Source: Gnetum montanum (lineage: Eukaryota; Streptophyta; Gnetopsida; Gnetales; Gnetaceae). Taken from it: a stretch of 64,000 bases of DNA. The stretch covers positions 716,591 to 780,590 of the forward strand of contig MNCI01015530.1 in NCBI GenBank assembly GCA_015680685.1, read 5' to 3'. The notes under the pieces were generated by a model that was not told where the DNA came from, did not search any database, and worked only from the letters and a program-made list of their open reading frames with translations. Shown piece after piece: positions 34,600-46,124 of this stretch. A program made the position numbers and the translations under genes. Each line of letters opens with the position of its first letter. Position 1 is the first letter of the stretch.

Positions 34600-35030
34600 G
34601 GTTCTCTCAAATATAGGTATTACATCCTTTCCCCTTTTGGGAAACTTCCTAGAGGAAGATCTAAGGGTTTGTGGTATGTAGATCCTCTTCAACCTCCCAA
34701 CTTACATACTGAGCACCATGTCATTTGTAGAGCACCGTGACCATCAATATAACCTTAATTTTTTAATATTCTTTCCATCCTATCAATCATCTTTACTAGT
34801 TTCTCGACATAACTGGCATTAGGCTATAGCTAAACATCATGCCAATTCAGCCTATGGCTTGGGCCTAAAACATATTTCCTCAACATTGGCACATGGAATA
34901 CATAATTAGTTCATAGGAGTTGTGGTGGCAAACTGATTGGATATGACACCTCTAAAACTTTCCTCAAGATCTTAAAGGGACTAACAAATCTGGATGTCAA
35001 CTTGCCTTTTTTGTCAAATCACAATGTCTT
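34600..35030 (-). pseudogene. Chromovirus (Ty3/gypsy) integrase C-terminus and chromodomain remnant
   Basis: The minus strand reads KLTSRFVSPFKIL, then SLPPQLL, YVFHVPMLRKYV, and a decayed chromodomain region with VKIDRMERILKN and VEEDLHTTNP. These are the ordered post-core motifs of Tekay/Del-like chromoviruses. The rest of pol is absent and several stops interrupt the frame. A nested LTR boundary was not found. Confidence 0.75.
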
Positions 35031-35111
35031 AGATTGGAATCAATAGCATCTTAAAATAAATTTGGATTTATCCTAGCTATATTAACTATAAATGTTATTT
35101 TTTAGGTTCAA

Positions 35112-35400
35112 TAATTAATGGAGAAGTTTAGAAGACATAAAAAGAATATACATATGATTTTTATTAACTTGGAAATGACATATGGTAAAGTGCCTATAGA
35201 TATAATTTGTTGGGCCTATAGGAATTAGAGAGCAACAAATGTAAATGCTTAGATGGATGTTGATTATTACAAGATGAGACAAATTTCTCAATACAAATAT
35301 TAGAGGAAGACTTGGAGTTTCTTCTATTACACATAGGTTCCAAGGATGATGTCTTACTAGGGAGATGTGATTTCTTTGTTTTTAACAACCAATTTTTTTT
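35112..35400 (+). pseudogene. RTE-type LINE reverse transcriptase fragment
   Basis: The plus frame reads MEKFRRHKKNIHMIFINLEM, then TYGKVPIDII. This is the palm A-motif region (FIDLEKAYDKVP) of plant RTE LINEs; the catalytic Asp reads Asn here. The sequence after about 35225 keeps only loose similarity. It is a short fragment. Confidence 0.7.
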
Positions 35401-35999
35401 TTTCAAAAAGCATATTTATCAAACACATTCTCATGCATGACATGATGTGGCATGGATGCCACCAACATCTATGCACATAATTTAACTTTGAATTTTATAA
35501 TTTTTATTTTATTAATTTTCTAATTAATTAATGTGGATATTGTCCAAGGCTTTAAACCTATAGGTACGAGGATGACATGTTGTACTGAACATGTTTTAAC
35601 AATAGGTGTCCATGGTCCTTTCCACAACAAGTTTATAAAAGTTTCTTCCAAGCTCTAAACAAATTTATAGCTTTGTACAAGTTCACCCTGGCTTGCTTTA
35701 ATTTTTCCAACCTTTCCTAACATGATCTCTGTTTGCTTTATATTGACTGGTTTGATCATTGCTTTTGAAATAGACTTCACCCAAAACCTGGAAAATAACT
35801 GTTACAAATTATGAAAAATATAATTTTCTTTTAATTAAGTTTTTTCAGATGCTAAAAACTCTTGATTATCTAAATTGCAAGCCAACAATGGAGATATCTA
35901 CAGGTATAATATTTCTTAATTCCTATTTAGCATTTTGATTTCATCTACATAACAACTTTTGAATGGAAGAGAAATCATAGTAAGTCTTCTTAGCCATAA

Positions 36000-36120
36000 G
36001 GTGGTAGCTCAATTGGTAATTTTGTTGAGTTTTCAATCAAGAAGTTATGAGTTCAAGCTAAAATGTGAATTTTGTCATATTTCCATAAGAGTTAGTGGGT
36101 GCAAACTTAAACTTAATTAA
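36000..36120 (+). mobile_element. tRNA-derived SINE-like sequence
   Basis: TAGCTCAATTGG (about 36006-36017) fits the RNA polymerase III A box. GAGTTCAAGC (about 36049-36058) fits the B box at suitable spacing. Neither a cloverleaf nor a target duplication could be confirmed. Confidence 0.4.
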
Positions 36121-36799
36121 AAGCCTACAATAACATTGGATTTGAATTTGTTTAGATGTTGGATTAACTAATGAATGTGGTTGGCAAATGACTAGATTAT
36201 AATTAAAAATGTTTGATTAAAAATGTTTTAAGACTTCAACCAAGGGCAATGCAAATGCTTACCAAATGATTGAATTTCCCTCTAAATTTTTGCATGAGGT
36301 AATCCTTCAAAACATTATTTTTGTAGTGAAAATCCTCTATGGCTATAGGGATTTAGTGCTGTGGAGGCTAGTTTGCATTTTCAGAAATTTCCTCTTGAAT
36401 TAGTTATCTTCTCTTTTCGTGTTAGTTTAGATTCTCCTTATGTCTCTCCTAGTTTTGAATGTAGCAAATAAAAACTCTAATTGCACTAAGTGTTTATGCA
36501 TTCAGTGATTTGTGTTTTTAAAATTCAAAAATTTAAGAACACCATTATAGAGTTTTGACAATTGGCTTATTCCTAATAAATGCTATTGACATAACTGCTA
36601 TAGATAAAGAGGTTCTAGTTGCTTTTAAAGTTAATTTGCTAACTTAAAAGAATTCAACTTTACAAGAATAAAGTGATGATGTGAAGCCTACCTCAATAGA
36701 CCCTAAAAGAACATATTCTACAAGTTTCTTAAGCAAATTAAGCTTAGCAAATAAGGACAACATAAAGAAATGGAAAAATTTCTCTCTTTTATTAAGAAA

Positions 36800-37350
36800 A
36801 ATTTTAAAATATAGAGAAATATATCAAGGTTGAGGAGCCAAGCTCAACTCACAACTCTCCCAAGGATCTTAGAGGCCACACTGTTCCCTCTCAATCCTCA
36901 ATTGCTCACAATGGAGCCAAAGTTCAAGACAAAACACTTATAAGAGATTTTCTCAACCTATTTTAAGTGTTCTCCCTTGCCTACACTTAAAATATTTTTC
37001 ACAAGCTCTCAAGAGACCTCTTAAATCTCTCACTTAACTTTCTTCTCTCATTTTTACCTAAGCTTAGGCTTTGGACTATTATTTATAGCTTCTTGGTGTG
37101 ACTTCTTTTCTTCCTTTACATTCAAAAATACAAATTAATTTCTGTTGCTTGCCAAAGACATCTGTGGTTTGAGAAGATGTCTTTCTTGAGTGTAGATGAG
37201 TTGCAGGAGATGTCTTGTATTCAGAGGAAAAATCTATCACAAAGAGGAGACGTCTATCTCCTAGAGGAGACATCTACATTGTAGAGAAGATGGCTCTTCT
37301 GCAAGGGCTAAAATTCAAGATGCTCATTTTGAGGTTTAGAACATTCAGAT
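36800..37350 (-). mobile_element. Possible LTR fragment
   Basis: On the minus strand, repeated agatgtctcctct-type words (37140-37300) lie upstream of a TATAAATAAT box (about 37078-37087). A C/T-rich leader with many ctctctc words follows. This promoter-like layout is typical of LTR U3-R, but no partner LTR or boundary was found. Confidence 0.3.
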
Positions 37351-40300
37351 ATCTCTAAACAAGTCCCCATGGACCCTTGAAACCCCTAAACTCATATAAA
37401 TAGGCTCCAAACACCCTGAAACATGCCCCAAAAATGATGAATTTCATGTTATGTTGCCTGCCCTCTCTTTATGAAGTCATGATGCATGAATTTGATTGTA
37501 GAAGCCTTCAAATCTACCTTGCATGGCTCTGAGTCTTAGCCTTTGTTACATATTTGAGTATCCCTTATTCCATTTAGCCTATATGAAGTCAAATTTGCCC
37601 AAGGTTGCATGTATTTGTAGACATTTTTTTATGAAAATACTAGGATATTGATTTCTATTATCCTTGATAATATTAGGCGATATAGGCCTGTGAAAAAATC
37701 AAAAAAACCGAGGCTTATGGCTAGAGATTCACTCTAGAAACTTCTAGTGATATGTTATAATTATGTTGATTTGGGCTGCCCAAATGATACATCACAATAT
37801 GTTCTTGTAGGATCATCTATTCCAAATGATGTAGTGACATTTGGCAATAAGAAAGAGGTAGATTGAAAAACATAGAAGAAGTCTCAGCATCTTGTAGGAA
37901 TTAGGTGATACAGAAAGATTTAAGCTACCAAGCTACCAATTTCAGTGATGTCCAACAATATGTTTGGATCTAATTTTTTAATGATTTTTCAGACTGATTT
38001 AGGGCTACTCACCACATTTTACCAAAACACACACCTTCCATTGCACCCACTCTAACAGTTCATACTTGGGCAAAAATTTCCAATGTATACCAAATATTAC
38101 CATTGGTTGCCATTAGGACCTTATGAGCACTAGCCCTAACATGGTGATGTTAAATTGGCACAAGAATTGGTAGGATAGGTGATCAAGGATGGGTGTGTGG
38201 AGTGATTTGTATGAATGACTATTCACTTGCTTAATTAGATATGGGTGAAATTGAGTAAAATTTCAAAGAATAGTACATGAGTTGGGTTTGTGCTTAGCAA
38301 ATGTATGGCTATTTAATTGATATGAAGAAATTTTCTTATATTGTTTTATCTTATCTTGTGTAGATGCTTTTGAAAGTGAGCAAGGCTTGATCCATTTCTT
38401 ATCTTAGACAAATTTTTTTTTAGGATTGGCTAAAAAGATGAAAACCTAAAAAGACATCTCCAAAATTGTTGGGCTTTTTCCATTATGTTGTTTTGAAATT
38501 TTATCTCTTTTTTATGTTCATGAAGTGATGTGAGGTTTTATCTCATTGGGGATGATGTACTTGGGATATTTTTTATAACCTTTTGTTGTGAAGGTTGCTA
38601 GATAATGTGCCTATAGAATTATTAGATATAAGACCACTGAAGGAGATTGCAACAATGAATAAGAGGAAAGACTATTGGAACTAGTGTAGTATATACTGGA
38701 GGTCAGTTACAAGCTTCAAACAAAATTTATTTCAAGTTGCTAGTCCATCTATTAGACAAGGGGAAGATCACTTCAAAAAATCAAGTGGTCTTAATAGATG
38801 TGACATAAGCTACTGGTGTTAACATTCAAAAGAACCCATCTCATAAATAGAGTAATTCATAATGATAATGGATGTAATGTTACAAATCAAAAAAGCCAAT
38901 AAACTTTCAGATAGGAAAATACTTATTTTGGCCAAAAGGAAAATTACCAACTTACCACATTAGTGTTGGTCCTTGTCATGGTAAATAAAATATTCTGGTC
39001 GTAATGCATAGGGAGATTGACATTGTTATCGTAAATAAAATATATATGTTGATAACCCAAGAAAACTAAGGTATCCATTTAGAAGAAGCAAATTAAGCTA
39101 AGGGGTGTTGGTCATAAATATAAAAGTTTCTTGAATATGAATTAGGATAAGACAAAGACAAGATGGAAAAATCTTGTTCCTCATCTATAGCTTATGAAAA
39201 TATTGGGGGAAAAAATCTTGTTCCGCAATGATAAGTTGACAAGAATTGATTTTAGGATTTCATTTTTATAGAACAAAAAGATTGTCTCAACAAGATCATA
39301 GATATATGAGTTGTAAATGTATAAGCTAGTTAGATGCCAAGATTTTAACTTGAGGATAAAGGTATTGTTTTTGTAAAAAATTTTCAAGAAACCATTATCA
39401 TCACTTTTGTGTAATAATTCATCAAATTGGAATGTCAACTATAATGAACTATTATAACAAATTGCAGAAATATCATGAAGTGGAAAAGTAAATTACTCTT
39501 AACAATCTTATCTAGGAATTGCAACTATCAAAAGACCAAAACTGCAAACAAGATTAATGTAAGGAAATGCTTGTATTATGATTTCACAACAACATAATAC
39601 CAAATTTTTTTTTCCTTTATGAAGGTAGAAAAGATGACTTGTCCTAAAAAGTTCTGCTTCATATGATACGAAATGATACTAGTTTCAAATCTTCTCTAGA
39701 TGTCTTATTCCTAAGCTAGTTGAAATATTAATCTCTCTTATATCCATATCTATCCTTTTAGATAGCTTAACAAAATGTTGGTTAAGCACATTTTAAATAA
39801 AAGAAGAAACAAGTGCTAGCAGTCTTTTACTCTCAATTATCTTTTTTTTGGCAATCAAAATTGTGGCTTAAGACTTGGTTGTAGAATCCCAAAATTGTTG
39901 GCCCCTTCTATATTAACATCAGTATATTCCTTGAGCATATAATTTAATGATAGAATGTAATTGCTGAGGTTGAAAAGCTAATTGGACATAATCCAATACT
40001 GTTTTAAAAGCTTGATTTCTGCTTTAATGAATTAATCCCAATATATCGTTTGATTCTTTAATAATCAGTATCTATGCCTTTTCTATTCCCTTAGATAACA
40101 CATAAACATGGGATACCTGCTCATTTATTAAATTACATACTATCCTTTGTTGGTTCAAAGTGACCCAATCATCCACGATGTCTCTAAATAACACTTGGAT
40201 GTTTTGTTTTCTTGATTTTATCTATGGCTTCCATTAGGCTATTCAATTTGTTGTTAGGTGAGAAATATTGTTCCTTAATGCTTTGGATGTGTTGAAACTA

Positions 40301-41060
40301 TTTTGTCTACCCTCTTTATATTAGGAAGCTCTTGCCTTCATTGATTCAATGTCTTTTCCAACAATGACATGATAGGTTTTGTTCCTTCCTGCTCCTCAAT
40401 CTCTTTATTAACAATGACTTGTCTCTCTTTTTTCCATATCCTACTTTCCATGTTTAACCTTGGTGTTCTTGAAATAAAAGCTAAAATTTCTCCAAATCCA
40501 TTTGGACTACTAATGAAGCTAGATGAAAATCATCAAATAGAGATGTTGGTTATTGGGAAATACTTATTTTACTTGCAGGAGTTTGAAAGTGAAAGTGTGG
40601 GACTTTTGACTGATCATGACACTTGGTTGTTGTTGTAGTTTCCTCCTGCAAAGAATTTGTTTTTAGCATATTGGTCTCTTCTTGTTAATTTTCTTTTCTC
40701 ATTTTCATTCTAACTTTCTGTTATTAAAATATTATTCTCTGATATCATTCTATTGCATGATAGCCCTAAATTATATGTTTTGGCACTAAATACTATGGGA
40801 GTGTCATTAACTTGAGAAGAGCCTATAATTGCCTACAGAATTTGAGATGCTTTCTCAAGGCTATGTTTCTCTCTGATGGGTCATTCTATTGCAAAGATTT
40901 GTCTTGCTATGCTTCTTGAATTCTTATAATTAAGTGCAATGCATCCTGTTGTGGGGCTCAGAATTAAAAGAAAATTCTCCACATTGCAACTCAAATCCTT
41001 GCACCTTGACATTATAGTATTTTGAGGGCTTCTTACTATTAACTATTCATTCCTTTCATC

Positions 41061-41222
41061 AAGGAAGTGTGTCCACCATGCCTTAACTACCATGCATGCC
41101 TGCTAATAGGTAGGGGTGGAACCCAAGGACATGTAAGCATGGCTGATGATGATCATCCAAGATGCATGAGTTGGCACAATGGCCATGCATGGGAGTTAAG
41201 GCACAGTGCAGACACTCCTTTC
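41061..41222. mobile_element. Foldback/MITE-like inverted repeat
   Basis: The left arm (about 41066-41100, containing atgccttaactaccatgcat) pairs with the right arm (about 41181-41216, containing atgcatgggagttaaggca) over roughly 35 bases with several mismatches, across an 80-base centre. The word tcctttca occurs just outside the left arm (41051) and at the end of the right arm (41216), suggesting a target duplication. Confidence 0.55.
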
Positions 41223-42022
41223 ACATAAGCTCATCAACCTTTTTGTTTCATAAAATGTATTTAATACTTAAAAATTGTCAATTGTGTGAAGGAAAGCTGA
41301 TTTCCAAAGTTGTATTTTCTTGCTCATTTATCCCTAGATTTCTCTTCAGTTGCAGGACTCCGCCGGCTGTGGAATTTAACTCTTGGGCATGTTCCTTAAT
41401 TTTGGTTATAGTTTGGCTTTTGTTGCTTTTCTTGGATGGATAGCTCAATACTTCTCTTAACATTATTTGCTGAACTTTTTCCTTCTTTCGATACTATTTT
41501 AGAAAGATAATTGTTACATGAATTATTTCTAGAGTCACATGTAGAATCTAGGTTCTATCATAAAATGCCTTTGTATTGGTTAAACTGTAAGCTTTAGTTT
41601 GTCATCACATGTTTAATTGTGTTCAGATACTCGGGTCTTTTGCTATTCTTTTTTTGTGTAGCTTAATTGCAGTGCCTGTTTACAAGTTCTTCCTCCTCAC
41701 GTACCTGAGGCAAATCTTGTTCACACGGTGGATTGTAAATATGAATTATAGAACTTCCTTTTGATCCTAAGAATTTGACATCAAAAAATTCATTTATTAT
41801 TGCTTTAAAGCAATGGGATTTACTGTAATATGCTTTTTTTTGTTGAAATCCTTGATCACCTTTTGCCTTTAAGACTGATTCATGGACCCATCCAAGCATA
41901 CAAATTTTATTTCTTTCCTAAGCTTTCATTGTTTAAAGTGCAATGAATTCCAAATTATTGGTTCAAATAAAATTGCATATTTCATACAAAAATTTTTTCA
42001 GTAGAATAGAAATTGGATTTAC

Positions 42023-43078
42023 CTTTTCAAAGGTATCTTGAGAAGATCTAGAAATGAAGTCCATTGACTGAAGATAACACTCTTCAAGCCTGATTGTGTT
42101 AGTTCATTTAGCTGTTTCAGTGAATAGAAACCTTGCATGATTCTATCCACTTCTTTTCAACATCAACTCTGAAATGGTTGCTTGTTGGCAATGTGATGAG
42201 GTCAGATTTTTTGACCAAATGTCTACAAAAAATAAGAAATCAAATCAGCTCGTTAAGTTGAGAGTGCCAAGCTGTTGCTTACGATATATATTAATACCTA
42301 TACTGAATTTTTTGATGGATGAACCATAGAAACCAAACAGATTCAGTTCAAGTAATCATACTTTTAAATGAGCTAGCAAATGGAAATAAGATTAGGATAA
42401 TAATGATGAAGAAAAAAAAAACTAGCCATACATGAAATGGGTCTCAATTCTCATTTTGTGGCTTTAGAGGATAGTTAGATGATCAAAAGCCTAACTTCAT
42501 TTTAGACGGAAAAAACCTAACTTCTTTTTAGATGGTTGCACCTAGGTTGGAATGAGAAATAGGTACTATTAAAAAAATATTTTTTTAAGCAAGGACCTTT
42601 CTATCATTTCATTTGAAGTGATTCCTCACAAACTAGCTGCTGAAATGGTTTTTACCAACAACTTAACCTTATTCTACAAGGTAGTTTTACAAAGGAAGTG
42701 TTTAAGACCCATAAAATAGTTTCTTCTCTATTGGAACTTTAAAAGTCTTATGGACGTAACAAAATACCTCATCTCATCCATGAAAGAGGTAAACAACTTT
42801 AAGATCAATCGGTAAAAGTATTTGAATATCTTTTAATCGATAAACTTTTAGTACAAATTATTATTCTTACCTGCATATTGGACAAGATCCACTTGAAGAA
42901 TTGTTCTAGCTTGCAATAAGACACAACATATGGAATGTTCACAAGGAGTCATGACAAAATCATCCAACAACTCTAGGCATATTGTGCAATCATCTTCCTT
43001 ACCATTTTGAATTCCTTCTACTATAGACTTAACATAGGCTCTTGAAGGTCCATAGGAATTATCATATGAAAGCACTCC
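42023..43078 (-). pseudogene. RAD5: RAD5A-like SNF2/RING helicase, RING and motif IV exons
   Basis: Exon 42871-43078 reads PSRAYVKSIVEGIQNGKED, then CTICLELLDDFVMTPCEH, the RING start of plant RAD5A, and ends in SSSGSCPIC in another frame before a tgcag|gtaag donor. A small deletion around the third and fourth RING cysteines shifts the frame, and the Trp of ASW is TAG. Exon 42023-42222, with acceptor and donor intact, reads DLITLPTSNHFRVDVEKKWI and then, after another shift, an FSQWTSFLDLL motif IV. Helicase motifs V and VI were not found further down. In working form the protein would act in post-replication DNA repair as helicase and ubiquitin ligase. These exons are a relic, separated from the rest of the gene by the 16.6-kb element. 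Confidence 0.88.
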
Positions 43079-43081
43079 CTG

Positions 43082-45442
43082 TGAAACATAATCAATTTCG
43101 AGACTCTCATGATTTAGCACAGTCCCAAAATTTGGGCAAAGATCTTTGTAAGCATGGCGCCACACTAGACCGTGCAGACAACGTTGGAAGTCCTAATGCC
43201 TGCAAAACTGCTTTTGAGCTTGCCTACCATCCTTTGTAGCATAGTCAACGTAGCATCCAGTTATGAGGCCATGTTGCCTGAAAGAGGAACTAGGGGTAGA
43301 CCGTACAATCCAAAAAATTTTCTATCTCTTTGGCTAATAGGCTTGCTACACCCTCTAGCTTGCCCAGCTTGACACTTGACCTAGTTGATGGTTTACCCAG
43401 GGACCATGTTAGGAGTTGTCGAAGGTGTTTAGGATGGACTAAATAGTTTGACAATTTTTCTAACTATGGTACCTGCTATGCTATGCTACGTTGCATAGCG
43501 TAGCAAGCCTTGTGGTAATTGATCATGCACCAAAGATGTAGATTGACAATGATTGAGCCCTCCAGGGTACCTACCCCACTCCATCCTTGAAGCATGATTA
43601 GCATGATGCAGGAGAATGTGGTAAATTTTTTCAAAAATCATCTTCATTTGAGTGCTATGCTACATAGTGTAGCATAGCTAGCAAGGTTCCACTGTGACAT
43701 TGCTTTCGCTCAGACTATTTTGACAAAGTAAACATAATTTCCCATGCTTCAACCATCAAACATGCTTGCTCTACTGCCACACCAGGACATGACTAATATC
43801 CCATTAAAAATTTTTTGTAAGTTAAGTCAGAATTCAAGTTATACTGGGTGCAACACTACACAGCATAGTAGGGTCAGAACACATGAAGGTCCCCTGCCAA
43901 GTGGTTCTAGCAAAAGAGTTGCATTTGGCCATGCTCCGACCTCCAAGACTACCTGTACCACTTCATCCTCAGGCCCCAGGAAAATGTTTCTTGATAAAGA
44001 ATTTTAGATCAAATAGAAATTCATGTCACACTGGTTGCTACATTATGCTATGCTACACAACATAGCACAACATAACAAGGACAAAAAGCAAAAAAGTATC
44101 CCAAGGATGAACTCCGCAAGTCCCAGGACCTTTCAACATGGGAGTCAGAGTTGTCAATTGCTATAGTTGATTGCCTAGCCAGGCCTCAAATGGATATCTT
44201 CAGTTTTTAGGTGACATTTATCTCAAAACTAGCAGCTACGCTATGCAGCATAGTGTAGTGGAGTGTGTGGGTGTTTACACTACGCCAATACACTGGGTAG
44301 CGTAAGTAGCATAACACTCACGTGGAAGCCCCAGGATGTGTCCAACAGCTCTAGAATTTGTTGACAATGATTATTTTTGCTTCAGCATCTCTTCAATAGA
44401 GAATATCAGTAGTTTTCTTTGTTTTGCATCCCCCTGTTGATTCCCAAAGTTGTTCCTATGCTTGATACTACCTGCAAGAGGAGGGAAGACATAGTCCTGG
44501 AACATAGGCTCCACTTTGCATTCATTTTTGGCATTCTTTGTAAAAAAATGAAAGTTCCCTAGATTCTGGCACATGCAGCTTGAATGTTATGGTTACATCT
44601 TAGCAAGTTTTATGTCCAGACTCATTACATTGCAGCATAGCACATCAGAAACATAGCACGCCAACGTAACACTGCAGCGTAGCATTACACGGTAGTATGA
44701 CACATCCACGTTTGCACTATGTGGGACCCAAGACACATTGTGTTCAAACCATGTCTCTCCCCCACTTCTAGCTCTATAAATACCCTAGCGAACAATGTTT
44801 AAAGGGTTGGCTTTTGGACTTGGCTTTCTTGCAATTGGCACTTTGGCATTTGGCTTTTTGGAGATTAGCTTTGGCAAGGAGGTTGGCAAGAAAAAGGATA
44901 AAAAATAGTAGATCCTAGTAGCAGTACCTCCCAGATCTCTCCTGGCATAGCAAGCATTGGCTCATCAGCTTCAGTTAGCAAGCCATTGGTAGCAGTCAAG
45001 GAGCTATGACTATACTGTTACATTGTAAGCTGAGCCCATCCACACTATGCATTAGTTGTACACCTTCTTCAGCCAAATGAAGATGAAATCCCCCAAATTT
45101 GGGGTGGTGCATTCTCTCACTTGAGCTCATTTCATTTCATCTCTTTATATTTTGCATCATTGTCTATTGGTTTACATTCATTGCTTAAGTTACACATTTT
45201 TGCTATGCTTTTACTATCCTGTGCGTTACGACCTTTTGCACTTTAGTATCCATGCATGACATCTTAAAACAAACATTCAAAAAAGGTTATTGTACACTGA
45301 CTAAGTCCCTGTCTGATCAACTAGAGCATTCAGGGCACCCGATTTCTATTTTCTCTAGCATGACCCTTGCACAGATCCAGGGTTAGGTTGTATGCCCGGG
45401 AACCTCTCTGTGTTCTAGCCACCGATGTTTTTGGCCGCTACA
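43082..45442 (+). mobile_element. 5' LTR of 16.6-kb element
   Basis: About 2.36 kb, alignable along its length to 57272-59682, for example gacaatgattgagccc/gattcagcc, aaatttggggtggtgcatt and ctggggttagg-type words. A tataaatac TATA-like box lies at about 44766. It is studded with TAGCATAGCA-like inverted repeats. The differences from the partner LTR are numerous, so the insertion is old. Confidence 0.9.
43640..44300 (+). repeat. TAGCATAGCA/TGCTACGCTA inverted repeats in LTR
   Basis: Hairpins recur every 200-300 bases. The cleanest is 43654-43678, where gctatgctaca and tgtagcatagc form a perfect 11-bp stem with a 3-base loop. Others are at about 43470-43505, 44040-44070 and 44230-44256. Counterparts lie in the 3' LTR at about 57675-57705, 57850-57890, 58065-58110, 58265-58305 and 58455-58500. 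Confidence 0.8.
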
Positions 45443-45462
45443 ATTTTGGGCGCTAGAAGGAG
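45443..45462 (+). promoter_or_regulatory. Primer-binding site of 16.6-kb element
   Basis: The LTR end gctaca is followed directly by attttgggcgctagaaggag. This is a TTTGGCGCTAGAAGGAGG-type site, as seen after plant Tat-like LTRs, with one extra G. The tRNA was not assigned. Confidence 0.65.
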
Positions 45463-45530
45463 GACCTCTTTTATGCCCTCTTTTTGCATCATGGGTAATC
45501 CTACACACTGTCTATACCTTATCACCTACT

Positions 45531-45531
45531 N
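45531..45531. other. Single ambiguous base (N)
   Basis: One N in the leader of the 16.6-kb element. Unlike 19962 it shows no flanking duplication. Confidence 0.95.
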
Positions 45532-45539
45532 TGCTAACC

Positions 45540-45860
45540 CCTTGGTCAACTAAGTTATGCATCTTGCATTTTGGGTAGCGTAGTAACTCTGTCAACATAG
45601 CAGTTCTTTGATTGTCTACCCCATTACGCTACCCATCTATAGTGTTATGCCACCTATTGTGTAACACCCATCTACAATGTTATGCTATCTACCATGTAAC
45701 ACCCCTCTATAGTGTTACATTGCTTACTACGTAATGACTTCTACTATGTTACGCTATCCATCATGATACACTGTTCATCATCTTACACTGCTTGCATCCC
45801 ATGCAACACAACAACCCTCTTAGCGTAGCATTCCTACTCAGCATAGCAGGTGTAACAGTG
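45540..45860 (+). repeat. Leader repeats with TGTTATGCTA / CATGTAACACC words
   Basis: Units of about 32 bases (tacaatgttatgctatctac, catgtaacaccc and variants) recur four to six times between the primer-binding site and gag. They echo the LTR's GCTACGCTA theme. Confidence 0.65.
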
Positions 45861-46124
45861 AAGGAAACTAGTTTTTGACACTCACAAGCATACTTAGTTT
45901 TAGCCTCTCTTCCCTATGATCTTCAACTACAATAGAAAATGAATCCTATGACCACTGCAGTTCCCACCTTGATCTTGGAAGTACCTTACTCTGTCCAAAA
46001 TATGGTAGGTCCTGAGCAACTGCCTAGCCCAATGCTGATGTCGAGGTAGTCCTTGAGACCATGACAAAAATCACCCAAACATCTACCTGAAGATGAAGAG
46101 TGATACAATTTTCTCTACAAAAAA

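Larger units (their letters stand above)
35401..42022. other. AT-rich stretch, mostly unassigned
   Basis: No convincing intact gene. Minus-strand frames at 41278-41463 and 41663-41899 lie 3' of the RAD5 relic but do not match its missing helicase motifs. The SINE-like, LTR-like and foldback pieces are listed separately. Poly-A or poly-T words and weak old repeats make up the rest. Confidence 0.4.

Noticed and set aside
36000-36075. Functional tRNA gene
   Set aside because: Pol III box matches exist, but acceptor and anticodon stems do not pair.
41278-41899. Two minus-strand ORFs considered as the missing RAD5 motif V/VI exons
   Set aside because: No recognisable helicase motif; the AGGV word in the first is too short and its context does not match.
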